A stretch of DNA of 64,000 nucleotides from Vulcanimicrobiota bacterium (GTDB taxonomy: Bacteria > Vulcanimicrobiota > Xenobia > Xenobiales > JADMJV01), in the NCBI GenBank assembly GCA_017307785.1, contig JAFKGI010000014.1, positions 113,846 through 177,845 of the forward strand, read 5' to 3'. The translations under genes and the position numbers were made by a program. Position 1 is the first letter of the stretch. Each line of letters begins with the position of its first letter. Positions 45,998 to 53,788 of this stretch are shown here, in pieces. The notes below the pieces were generated by a model. That model was given only the letters and a program-made list of their open reading frames with translations. It was not told the DNA's origin and ran no database searches.

Positions 45998-48900
45998 ATA
46001 TCTCGGCCTGGGCGATTAAAAATCCCATTCCTTCGATCGTGCTTTTTTTGCTGTTGACGGTCGCCGGGCTGGGCTCGTTTTTCGCGTTGGGCGTGGACGA
46101 AAATCCGAATATCGACCTGCCCATCGTCATCGTCTCCATCGCCGAGGTCGGGGCCGCTCCCTCTGAACTGGAGACGCAGGTGACCCGCAAAGTCGAGGAC
46201 ACCATCAGTGGAATCTCCGGGGTGCGGCATATCACCTCCACCATCAACGAAGGCGTGTCGAGCACGGCCATCGAGTTCGAGCTGGGAGTCGACAGCGACC
46301 GGGCCGTCAATGACGTGCGGGACGCTGTTTCCCGCATCCGTCAGCAACTGCCCCAGCAAATCACCGAGCCCCAGGTCTCGCGCGTGGACTTTGTGGGCGG
46401 TCCGCTGGCGACTTATGTGGTGGCGTGTGAGGGGGCGACGCTCACCGAGTTGAGCTGGATGGTGGACAACTCGATTGCCCGCGCGCTTTTGACGGTGCGG
46501 GGAGTTGGCCAGGTTCAGCGTTCCGGTGGCGTGGACCGAGAAATTCGCATTCAACTGGACCCGGTCAAGCTGGACGCCCACGGCATCAGCGCGGCCGAGG
46601 TCAACGCCCAGGTTCGCGCCCTCAACATCGACCTGCCCGGCGGGCGTACCATTACCGGCGGCCAGGAGCAATCGCTGCGCACCCTGGGCAGCGCGCCCAC
46701 GCTGGAGCGCCTGCGCGCCACTCGCATTGCCATGCCTCAAGGCGGCTGGGTGCAACTGGACCAGTTGGGCACCATCGAGAACGGTTTCAATGAGCCGCGT
46801 CAGAAAGCGTTGCTGGACGGCAAGCCCGTGGTGGCTTTTCAGGTGGTCCGGGCCACCGGAGCCAACCTGGTGAAAGTGGCCGACGGAGTCGACGAAAAGC
46901 TCAAGGCTCTGGAGAATTTGCTGCCTCAGGGAACCACCATTCGCAAGGTGCGCACCAATGCAACCTTTGTGGTGGAGTCCTACAATGCATCGATCGAGCA
47001 CCTGGTGCTCGGGTCCAGCCTGGCCGTGGCCGTGATCTACTGGTTCTTGCGCGACGTGCGCGCGGCCGCCATCTCGGCCATGGCCATGCCGCTTTCGGTC
47101 ATTCCCACTTTTGCGGTCATGAAGGCGGTTGGATTTACCCTCAACAATATGTCTCTGCTGGGTCTGGCACTGGTGGTGGGCATCCTGGTGGACGACGCCA
47201 TCGTGGAGATCGAGAACATCGTGCGCCACACCCAGATGGGCAAGACGCCTTATGACGCCGCTCTCGAGGCCGCCGACGAAATCGGTCTGGCGGTGGTGGC
47301 GACCACCGCAACCATCATCGTGGTCTTTGTGCCGGTGGCCTTTATGGGCGGTATCCCCGGCCAGTTCTTCCGGCAGTTTGGCCTGACGGTAGCGGTCGCC
47401 GTCTTCTTTTCGCTGGTGGTGGCCCGTTTGCTCACCCCCATGATGGCCGCTTACTGGTTGAAGGAAATGCCTCACGAGGAGACGGGCAAGAGCTGGCTGA
47501 CCCGACTTTACGACCGGGTGCTTGGATGGGCCCTGGCTTATCGCGGACCCACCCTCATTCTGGCGGCTACCTTTTTTGTTTTCAGCCTGGGGCTCTTTGC
47601 CATGATTCCCACCAGCCTGATCGGTCAGGTCGACCGAGGAGAATTGATCGTGACGGCCACGCTGGCCCCCGGTTCCAATCTCGACCAGACCACGCGCGTC
47701 ACCGAGCGACTGACCGAGATCCTGCGCAAGCAGAAGGAAGTCACCCAGGTTTTCGCCTCGGTCGGGACACCCGCCGACCCGGCCACCGGGAGTATGAGTG
47801 GGGGAGCCGTCAACAAGGCCACCCTCTATGTCACCCTGGTGCCCCGCAAGGAACGCCAGCTTTCTCAGGCCCGCTTCGAGGAGAAGATGGGGGAGGAGTT
47901 GAGCAAGGTTCCCGGCACGCGCATCAATTTCTCCACCGCCGACGGCCTCTCGGGGCGCCTGCAGGTGGTGCTTTCCAGCGAGAACGGTCCCGAACTGGAG
48001 CAGGCTGCCCAAAAGCTGCTGGTGGAGATGCGCCAGATGGGGGAGATCTACGACGTCAATTCGTCGGAAGGTCTGGAGCGCCCCGAGATCATCGTGCGGC
48101 CCAATCGAGCTCTGGCGGCGGAACAAGGCGTGTCGGTTTCCAGCATTTCGCTGCTGGCCATGGTGGCCACCCTGGGCGACCTGGATCAGAACCTGGCCAA
48201 GTTCGACCTGGCCGATCGTCAGATCAATATTCGCGTTCAGTTGGACCCCAAATACCGGGACAACCTGGAAACCATTCGCAATTTGAAGATTATCAGCAGT
48301 CGCCGAACCCTGGTTCCTCTGCATAGCGTGGCCACCGTGGAGATGGGTCAGGGCCCTTCGCAAATCGATCGCTTCGAACGCAAGCGCAAGGTTCAGATCG
48401 AAGCCAGCCTGCGCCAGGGAGTGTCGCTGGGCGATGCTCTCAGCGCCGTCCATCGTCTGCCCGCCTACAAAGAACTGCCCAAATCGGTGAGCGAGACGCC
48501 TTCCGGTGACGTGGAAATTCAGAACGACATCTTTGGCGGATTCATGGGCGCCATGGGTGCGGCGGTGATGATGATTTACGCCGTGCTGGTGCTGCTGTTC
48601 TCCGGCTTCGTGCATCCGCTGACCATCATGGTGGCGTTGCCGCTCTCCATCGGTGGGGCGATCATGGGATTGTTGGTGGCTCGCGAGCCGCTGGGTATGT
48701 ATGCGCTGATCGGCATCGTGATGTTGATGGGTCTGACCACCAAGAATTCGATTTTGCTGGTGGAATATGTGCTCACCGCCATGGCCGGCGGCACACCGCG
48801 CACGCAGGCCATTTTTGAGTCGGGCGAAGCTCGTATGCGCCCGATCTTGATGACCACCGTGGCCATGATCGCCGGCATGACGCCGATTGCCATGGGCATC

Positions 48901-49068
48901 GGGGCCGGCGCCGAGGTGCGCAAGTCGATGGCCATCTCGGTGATCGGGGGCTTGAGCACTTCCACGGTGCTTACCCTGGTGGTGGTGCCGGTGGTGTTTT
49001 CCTATCTCGATCAGATGTCTGATTGGGTGAAGCGAAGATTTGGAACGAAAAGGGGACCCCAAAAGTGA
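45994..49068 (+). CDS. RND-family efflux pump (HAE-1/AcrB-like)
   Basis: 1024-residue inner-membrane RND transporter with twelve helices and two large periplasmic loops. The proton relay is visible in helix 4 (GILVDDAIVEIENI, two Asp) and helix 10 (GLTTKNSILLVEY, Lys). The first helix begins AIKNPIPSIVLFLLLTVAGL. It starts at a TTG overlapping the ABC stop. Tripartite pumps need a membrane-fusion adaptor and a TolC-type channel; neither is encoded in this operon or window. Confidence 0.93.
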   Translation: MNISAWAIKNPIPSIVLFLLLTVAGLGSFFALGVDENPNIDLPIVIVSIAEVGAAPSELETQVTRKVEDTISGISGVRHITSTINEGVSSTAIEFELGVDSDRAVNDVRDAVSRIRQQLPQQITEPQVSRVDFVGGPLATYVVACEGATLTELSWMVDNSIARALLTVRGVGQVQRSGGVDREIRIQLDPVKLDAHGISAAEVNAQVRALNIDLPGGRTITGGQEQSLRTLGSAPTLERLRATRIAMPQGGWVQLDQLGTIENGFNEPRQKALLDGKPVVAFQVVRATGANLVKVADGVDEKLKALENLLPQGTTIRKVRTNATFVVESYNASIEHLVLGSSLAVAVIYWFLRDVRAAAISAMAMPLSVIPTFAVMKAVGFTLNNMSLLGLALVVGILVDDAIVEIENIVRHTQMGKTPYDAALEAADEIGLAVVATTATIIVVFVPVAFMGGIPGQFFRQFGLTVAVAVFFSLVVARLLTPMMAAYWLKEMPHEETGKSWLTRLYDRVLGWALAYRGPTLILAATFFVFSLGLFAMIPTSLIGQVDRGELIVTATLAPGSNLDQTTRVTERLTEILRKQKEVTQVFASVGTPADPATGSMSGGAVNKATLYVTLVPRKERQLSQARFEEKMGEELSKVPGTRINFSTADGLSGRLQVVLSSENGPELEQAAQKLLVEMRQMGEIYDVNSSEGLERPEIIVRPNRALAAEQGVSVSSISLLAMVATLGDLDQNLAKFDLADRQINIRVQLDPKYRDNLETIRNLKIISSRRTLVPLHSVATVEMGQGPSQIDRFERKRKVQIEASLRQGVSLGDALSAVHRLPAYKELPKSVSETPSGDVEIQNDIFGGFMGAMGAAVMMIYAVLVLLFSGFVHPLTIMVALPLSIGGAIMGLLVAREPLGMYALIGIVMLMGLTTKNSILLVEYVLTAMAGGTPRTQAIFESGEARMRPILMTTVAMIAGMTPIAMGIGAGAEVRKSMAISVIGGLSTSTVLTLVVVPVVFSYLDQMSDWVKRRFGTKRGPQK

Positions 49069-49718
49069 AGGTTGTTTCGGTCAATATCGGTTCGCTCCAG
49101 CCGCTCAAGATGGGCCGGCGTATGGCCCAAACCGGACACTTCAAGGACGCGGTCGGTTCGGCTCGAGTAGAGGCAACCGGCCTCGTCGCTGATGCGATCG
49201 GGAATCTCAAGCACCACGGCGGTCCCGACCAGGCGGTCTATGTCTACAGTGCCGAAGACTACCGCTGGTGGGAGGAGCATCTGGGCCGAAAATTGCCGTT
49301 CGGGACTTTCGGCGAGAACCTGACCGTTTCCGGCTTCTCCGGCCGCGCTCCCCGCGTCGGCGATATCTGGGACTGCGGCGAAGTGCGCCTGCAAATGACC
49401 GCTCCACGAATTCCCTGCGCCACCCTGGCGGCTCGCATGGAGAACCCGCGCTTCGTCAAGGAATTCGCCCGCGTGAATCGAGGTGGAGCCTACGCCCGCG
49501 TGCTACGCCCCGGGCTGCTGACGGTGGGGCAGGAGATCACTGTGGAACCCTTCGCCGCCGGGTCTCCCAGCATTGATGAGCTCTTCGAGCTCTGGCACCA
49601 GCCCGAGAAAGACCTCGACCTCCTCCGCTACGCCCTGACCGCCCCGCTCGCGGCCCGGGCCCGAGCCGCTTTCGAATTCTGGCTTAGCGAAGGCGATAGA
49701 AGTCTGTCCAGAGCTTGA
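49065..49718 (+). CDS. MOSC-domain protein (YiiM-like)
   Basis: 217-residue MOSC protein starting at GTG 49065, which overlaps the RND stop (GTGA) and has AGGGG upstream. Conserved blocks are LKHHGGPDQAVYVYS, FGTFGENLTVSG, VGDIWDCGEVRLQMTAPRIPC (with the conserved Cys) and GGAYARVLRPGLLTVG. YiiM-type proteins bind molybdenum cofactor and reduce N-hydroxylated compounds. It is the fourth gene of the ABC-ABC-RND-MOSC operon. The 3' end overlaps the convergent set C PilX-like gene by 35 bases. Confidence 0.9.
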   Translation: MKVVSVNIGSLQPLKMGRRMAQTGHFKDAVGSARVEATGLVADAIGNLKHHGGPDQAVYVYSAEDYRWWEEHLGRKLPFGTFGENLTVSGFSGRAPRVGDIWDCGEVRLQMTAPRIPCATLAARMENPRFVKEFARVNRGGAYARVLRPGLLTVGQEITVEPFAAGSPSIDELFELWHQPEKDLDLLRYALTAPLAARARAAFEFWLSEGDRSLSRA

Positions 49719-52050
49719 TGGCCAGCTTGTTGCCGACCATGAACTGGGAGGCAGACTTCAGGTAGGCGGGGTCATAAATGGAGATCACGTTGGTCACGTT
49801 GGTGACGGCCATGTCGTTGCGGGCCACCAGGCTGCCGCGCACGTCGAGATCGCCACCGCCCGAGTCGATGGCCACCGAGCCGCGGGCGTAAAGGAAGCCG
49901 GTCCATTTCGCGTCGCGCGCGTTCATGGAGTTGGTCAGGTCATTGGCGGTGGGACTGGTGGAACGATTGTCGTGAATCAAGTTGCTGAAAGAGCGGTTGC
50001 TGGCGGTCGCCTTACGAGCAAAGAAGCTGATCTCCGACTTGAGCTGGTCGTTGAGGACTTCGTTGCGCGCCGTCAGATCGCCCCAGGGACTGCCGGCCGC
50101 GCTGGGCACGCCCGCATGGGCGTCGTGGGCGACCTGCAGGTCTCGCAGGAACTCGCGTAGACGCAAGTAGCGTCCTACCGTCAGACCTGGATCGCTGACT
50201 CCCTGGGTGAACTTCTGATACATCGACTCGAATTCGGCGGCGGCATCTTCGTTCTGGTCGATGACCGGAAAGTTCGCTACCAGCGCCGACTTGATTTCGC
50301 TCAGGTTCTGGGTCACCCGAGTGGTCTTGATGGAGGCGTTGCTGATGCGCTGGTCGGAAATGGGCTCTTTGCCACCCTGGGTGTGGTAATCCTGATCCGG
50401 GCCCAGACTGGCGAATTCGTTCAGCGGTCGCTTGCCTCCACCCCAGTTGTCCATATCTTCGATATCGGCGTAGCTGCGCATCGCCTGAGCGATGGGGGCC
50501 AGATCATTGGAAAAGAAGCGCGCGCTGGTCGGGTCGGGAGGAGAAACTTTGATGTTCCGGTCGGCGAATACGGTCACGCTGGCGTCCGGGTCGACGGCCA
50601 GTTGACTGCGTCCGCGCATGATGACGTCGCCCTGGTTGGTGGTGTTGCCGGTGGCCATCAACGAGCCTTTGCCGCCCACGCTGCCGTCGATATTCAGGCT
50701 GCCGTCGGTGACTTTCAGAAAGGTCCCTTGGGAGTTCCAGGGCAGGTAGGAATTGTCGTGGGTGCTGGTGTTGTAGCCCATCAGGATGCTGGGCTTGGCT
50801 CCCTCCGAGTCGATGGTGGTGGGGCCTCGAAAGTTGACGCTGACCCCCTCCGAGAAGACGAGTTTGTAGTCCTCGACCCGGGCCACCACTTTTCCGTCTT
50901 TGACCAGCTGGCTTTTGATCGAGCCGTCGGGGAAGCGAATAGCGTCCTTGTCGGTGAACTCGTAGTGACCGCCATCCAGATTGAGCTCTTTGAAGCTGGG
51001 ATTGCGCAGTTGGGACTCGACCGTTCCCGCGGCCAGATCGGTGACGGCGGAGACGCCGGCCGACGGACGCATCTTGCCGTGGGTGGTGCGCGAGGCCTCG
51101 TCGACATCCACGTCGACGCCGGAGAGGCCGTTCAATCGAAGGCGCCCGTCGTGCCGGTCGTCGATGCTGCTGATGCCGCTACTCGAGACGCGAATGCCGC
51201 CCGAAGAAGTGGCCGAGCCATTCGCGTCCTGGAAACGCATGCCGGGATTTTCCGGACCGGCCCCACGGATGGTAATGTCGCCGTTGGCCTGGACTTTGTT
51301 TTTGGTGGGGTCCAGAGAGCGCACGTACCAGCGCCCACCTGCCCCGTAGTTCAAGTCCATAGCCAGTTGGCCGCCCGATTGCCAGCCGGCGTCGGTCGGT
51401 TTTTCAGTGGCTAGCGTGATGTCGCAAGTCTTGACGGCCCCGCGGTAGTAGCCACGCACCTGCAACATGCAGTTTTTGGGAGGTACGGTGCGCATGGGAG
51501 CGGTGCGCCCGTCGTCACTGCGCACGGGTGGGTAGAAAGTCGTGATACTGTTGAGGTAGTTGACGGAGGTGTCCATGCCGGGCAGCGTTTCCCGTCCCCA
51601 GGCTCCGAGGCCACCGGTGGGATTGGACTCGATGTCGCGAGCCGGGATGCGGCCGCCGCTGAGGTCTGTCAGGCCAAGTCCCCCGTTGGGAGCCACCAGG
51701 TTGATCTGAAAGTGGCTTTCGCCTCCGTCGAGGACGCCGATGCAACAGAAGGTATCGATGCCGGAGGCCGTCAGTTTGTCGCTTTCAAAAACGTTCAGGC
51801 CGTCGCTGCGGATGTTGCGGGCGCAGCCGGACCCTGGAATTCCCCAGTTGCTGTCGACCTCCAGGCGCATGCGGGCGTATTCCACTCCGCTGAGGGCGGC
51901 GGCCTGGGCCCGAACCCCGGATTCCCCGACACGTCGAATCTGGATCTGGTCGCGATTCAGGTTGAAGAATGCCGATACCATGATCAGCAGGACGCTGGTG
52001 ACCAACAGGGTCATCATCAGGGCTATGGCGCGTCGCTTGTGTCGAGACAT
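49684..52050 (-). CDS. Large PilX-like filament protein (set C)
   Basis: 788 residues from ATG 52050 with a GGAGAGGGG ribosome-binding site; the frame is open to 52170. The N terminus has basic residues and a hydrophobic helix (AIALMMTLLVTSVLLIMVSA), then RAQAAALSGVEYARMRLE, as in PilX proteins. The rest is rich in short strands; near residues 730-755 it has GFLYARGSVAIDSGGGDL, the same motif class as in the proteins at 13711-14964 and 17037-19955. Probable large filament-tip subunit of the third minor-pilin set, which reads PilV, PilW, PilX in this order. Confidence 0.7.
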   Translation of the reverse strand: MSRHKRRAIALMMTLLVTSVLLIMVSAFFNLNRDQIQIRRVGESGVRAQAAALSGVEYARMRLEVDSNWGIPGSGCARNIRSDGLNVFESDKLTASGIDTFCCIGVLDGGESHFQINLVAPNGGLGLTDLSGGRIPARDIESNPTGGLGAWGRETLPGMDTSVNYLNSITTFYPPVRSDDGRTAPMRTVPPKNCMLQVRGYYRGAVKTCDITLATEKPTDAGWQSGGQLAMDLNYGAGGRWYVRSLDPTKNKVQANGDITIRGAGPENPGMRFQDANGSATSSGGIRVSSSGISSIDDRHDGRLRLNGLSGVDVDVDEASRTTHGKMRPSAGVSAVTDLAAGTVESQLRNPSFKELNLDGGHYEFTDKDAIRFPDGSIKSQLVKDGKVVARVEDYKLVFSEGVSVNFRGPTTIDSEGAKPSILMGYNTSTHDNSYLPWNSQGTFLKVTDGSLNIDGSVGGKGSLMATGNTTNQGDVIMRGRSQLAVDPDASVTVFADRNIKVSPPDPTSARFFSNDLAPIAQAMRSYADIEDMDNWGGGKRPLNEFASLGPDQDYHTQGGKEPISDQRISNASIKTTRVTQNLSEIKSALVANFPVIDQNEDAAAEFESMYQKFTQGVSDPGLTVGRYLRLREFLRDLQVAHDAHAGVPSAAGSPWGDLTARNEVLNDQLKSEISFFARKATASNRSFSNLIHDNRSTSPTANDLTNSMNARDAKWTGFLYARGSVAIDSGGGDLDVRGSLVARNDMAVTNVTNVISIYDPAYLKSASQFMVGNKLAIKLWTDFYRLR

Positions 52051-52078
52051 CGGGCACCCCTCTCCTGGGAGCCTTCGC

Positions 52079-52786
52079 TTAGCGCGAACGGTTCCGTATC
52101 GTGATTCTAGTTTGGGTCTCCAAGACCTGGCTGCGTTTGTTGCCGCTGGTGGGACCTCGGTAGCCTTCATTATAGAGTAACACGCGGACCACCAGATCGC
52201 CGCCCGCCTTAGTGGTTTCGAAGCCGAGCAAGCGACTGGTCAAGCGTTGGCGCCGCGTCACCCTCGCAGCCGAGACGTTGACTCCCTTGACGGGTGGGAG
52301 GTTCGGGAAAGCGGAGCAGTAGTTGGAGAATTGTTGCCAACCCTCATCATTGACATCGGTGGCGGTGGGCTCGAGTTCCAGTCGATACAAACCGCCTTGC
52401 TGGCCGAGGTCGGCATGATAGACCAGATAGCGGTTCCATTTCGGTTGTCCGGAGGCGCGGTCGTAGTTGGCCTTGTCGCTCCAATCGGTCAATCCACAGC
52501 AGCACAAAATATGCCTGGGCTGATTGGTGGGGCCGACCGAGAGCGGCACTACGATGTTGCGCCCGCCGCCTTCCAGAGTCCGGATCGAGGCGACGGTGGT
52601 CGATTCTAGATCGGAGCGAAGCCGCAGCAGGATGGTCTCCGCTTCCGCCTGGGTGCCCATCCGTTGGCCGCCCAGGCTGAAGGCGCGAAAGCCGAACTGG
52701 AGCATCGAGAAAAGGCACAGGCCGGCCAGGCTGAACAGGGCACAGGCGAGGATTGCCTCCACCACGGAGAATCCGCGTCTCTTCAA
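52079..52786 (-). CDS. Prepilin-like protein, PilW type (set C)
   Basis: About 235 residues, starting at a TTG (52786) that overlaps the previous stop as TTGA; the longer frame to 52879 would bury the leader. Leader LKRRG, then FSVVEAILACALFSLAGLC with Glu at +5, and a spine helix LGGQRMGTQAEAETILLRL typical of PilW/GspJ. A Cys-rich stretch (HILCCCGLTDW) and a beta-rich head follow. Confidence 0.78.
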   Translation of the reverse strand: MKRRGFSVVEAILACALFSLAGLCLFSMLQFGFRAFSLGGQRMGTQAEAETILLRLRSDLESTTVASIRTLEGGGRNIVVPLSVGPTNQPRHILCCCGLTDWSDKANYDRASGQPKWNRYLVYHADLGQQGGLYRLELEPTATDVNDEGWQQFSNYCSAFPNLPPVKGVNVSAARVTRRQRLTSRLLGFETTKAGGDLVVRVLLYNEGYRGPTSGNKRSQVLETQTRITIRNRSR

Positions 52787-53217
52787 GGCACGGCCGTCCG
52801 CGGATAGACGAATCGGCTCAAGCGAACTCGCTGCAGTCCGACGCCCGCGTGAGTGCGAGTGGGACTGTCGGTATTCCACCAGACCTGCACGGTGACCGTA
52901 TAGCCGCCGAGATAGGCGCCGGTGGCATCGTTCGGGTTTCCCGACATGGGAAGACGAACAATCTCATAGTAAAACTGGGTGTTGCTGGCCGGGTCCAGGG
53001 TGTAGGCCTTGATCACGCCTCTGCCCCCGGCGCTGGTGCCAGCCACTTCTTCTTCGAGTTTGCTGGTGGCCAGGTTGAGGGCCACCAGGTTGGCCGTGTT
53101 CTTGCCCCCGCTGGCCAACAGATAGGTGAAGAGTTGAATGGAGGCCAGCAGAATCAAAGTCATGAGTCCGAAGGCTACGACCAGTTCTGCCAGTGTCAAC
53201 CCTCGGACTTCGCGCAT
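52783..53217 (-). CDS. Prepilin-like protein, PilV type (set C)
   Basis: 144-residue prepilin from ATG 53217: leader MREVRG, cleavage before LTLAELVVAFGLMTL (Glu at +5), hydrophobic helix, then a spine segment NLVALNLATSKLEEEV as in PilV/GspI. First gene of set C; promoter probably in the gap to the terminator at 53251-53280. Stop overlaps the next start (TTGA). Confidence 0.8.
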   Translation of the reverse strand: MREVRGLTLAELVVAFGLMTLILLASIQLFTYLLASGGKNTANLVALNLATSKLEEEVAGTSAGGRGVIKAYTLDPASNTQFYYEIVRLPMSGNPNDATGAYLGGYTVTVQVWWNTDSPTRTHAGVGLQRVRLSRFVYPRTAVP

Positions 53218-53250
53218 ATCTCTCGACTTTAGCATAAAACCACGGGCATG

Positions 53251-53280
53251 AAAAAAGACCCGGCTGGAGAGCCGGGTCTT
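53251..53280 (-). terminator. Terminator of the Met/Ser/Pro-rich small gene
   Basis: On the minus strand an 11-bp perfect stem (53270-53280 with 53255-53265) with a CTCC loop and six T. It lies 17 bases after the stop of the gene at 53297-53566 and ends that transcript before the set C pilin genes. Confidence 0.9.
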
Positions 53281-53296
53281 CCTGCCCACCGGGCTA

Positions 53297-53566
53297 TCAG
53301 GCGACGAAGTCGAAGGAACCGCCAGGGGAGGGGGCGGCCTGAGGAGGAGGGCTGAAAGCGGTGGTGTCGGTCGGCTGGAATGAGTCCATCGGGGGAGCGG
53401 ACTGCATCATCATCGAGGGATCCATCGCCGGAGCACTCATCGACATGTCCATGGGGGCAGAAGCACCGGCGTCGCCCGAGCTGCCGGAACCAAAGTCGAG
53501 CAAGCGAGAGCCGCCTCCGGCGCCGGAGTCTGAGCTGGAGTAACTGGAGATCATGCTAAAAGCCAT
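53297..53566 (-). CDS. Small Met/Ser/Pro-rich low-complexity protein
   Basis: 89 residues, nearly devoid of charge and unlike any family I know. The sequence is dominated by Ser, Met, Pro, Gly and Ala (for example SAPMDMSMSAPAMDPS) and ends in GGSFDFVA. It has a strong AAGGAGA ribosome-binding site, its own terminator and a long upstream intergenic region, so it is almost certainly expressed as a single gene. The Met-rich runs could bind copper or be substrate for export, but there is no signal peptide. Confidence 0.7.
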   Translation of the reverse strand: MAFSMISSYSSSDSGAGGGSRLLDFGSGSSGDAGASAPMDMSMSAPAMDPSMMMQSAPPMDSFQPTDTTAFSPPPQAAPSPGGSFDFVA

Positions 53567-53788
53567 CTGGTGTTCTCCTTTTTTGGTGTGTGTTTCCGTT
53601 TTGTTTTAGGGGTGTGTGCTGGGTTCAGGATAGCACCGGGGCAGGTTAACATCCAGGCGAAGCTTGTCAGCAGTGCGCTTCGCTTTTGTCATCTGTTTTA
53701 ACGCTCATTTAACGAGATAGTACTCTGCTCCCTACGCAAGCGGGACAGGCGCAAGTATCCTGAACCAATCTCCGTAGGGAAATCCAGA
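53567..53788. promoter_or_regulatory. Divergent regulatory region with hairpin and phased direct repeats
   Basis: This 222-bp gap holds no gene. It contains a hairpin GCGAAGC/GCTTCGC (53657-53663 and 53677-53683, then TTTT) and two direct copies of TTTAACG at 53697-53703 and 53708-53714, 11 bp apart, i.e. one helical turn. Such spacing is typical of OmpR/PhoB-type response-regulator boxes. Promoters for the small gene on the left and the giant kinase on the right should be here. Confidence 0.4.

Noticed and set aside
45934..49062. A 1042-codon open frame on the minus strand opposite the RND pump gene
   Set aside because: It is His/Gly/Gln-rich with no domain or membrane pattern and lies exactly antisense to a clear RND pump; long antisense frames are common in GC-rich genes.
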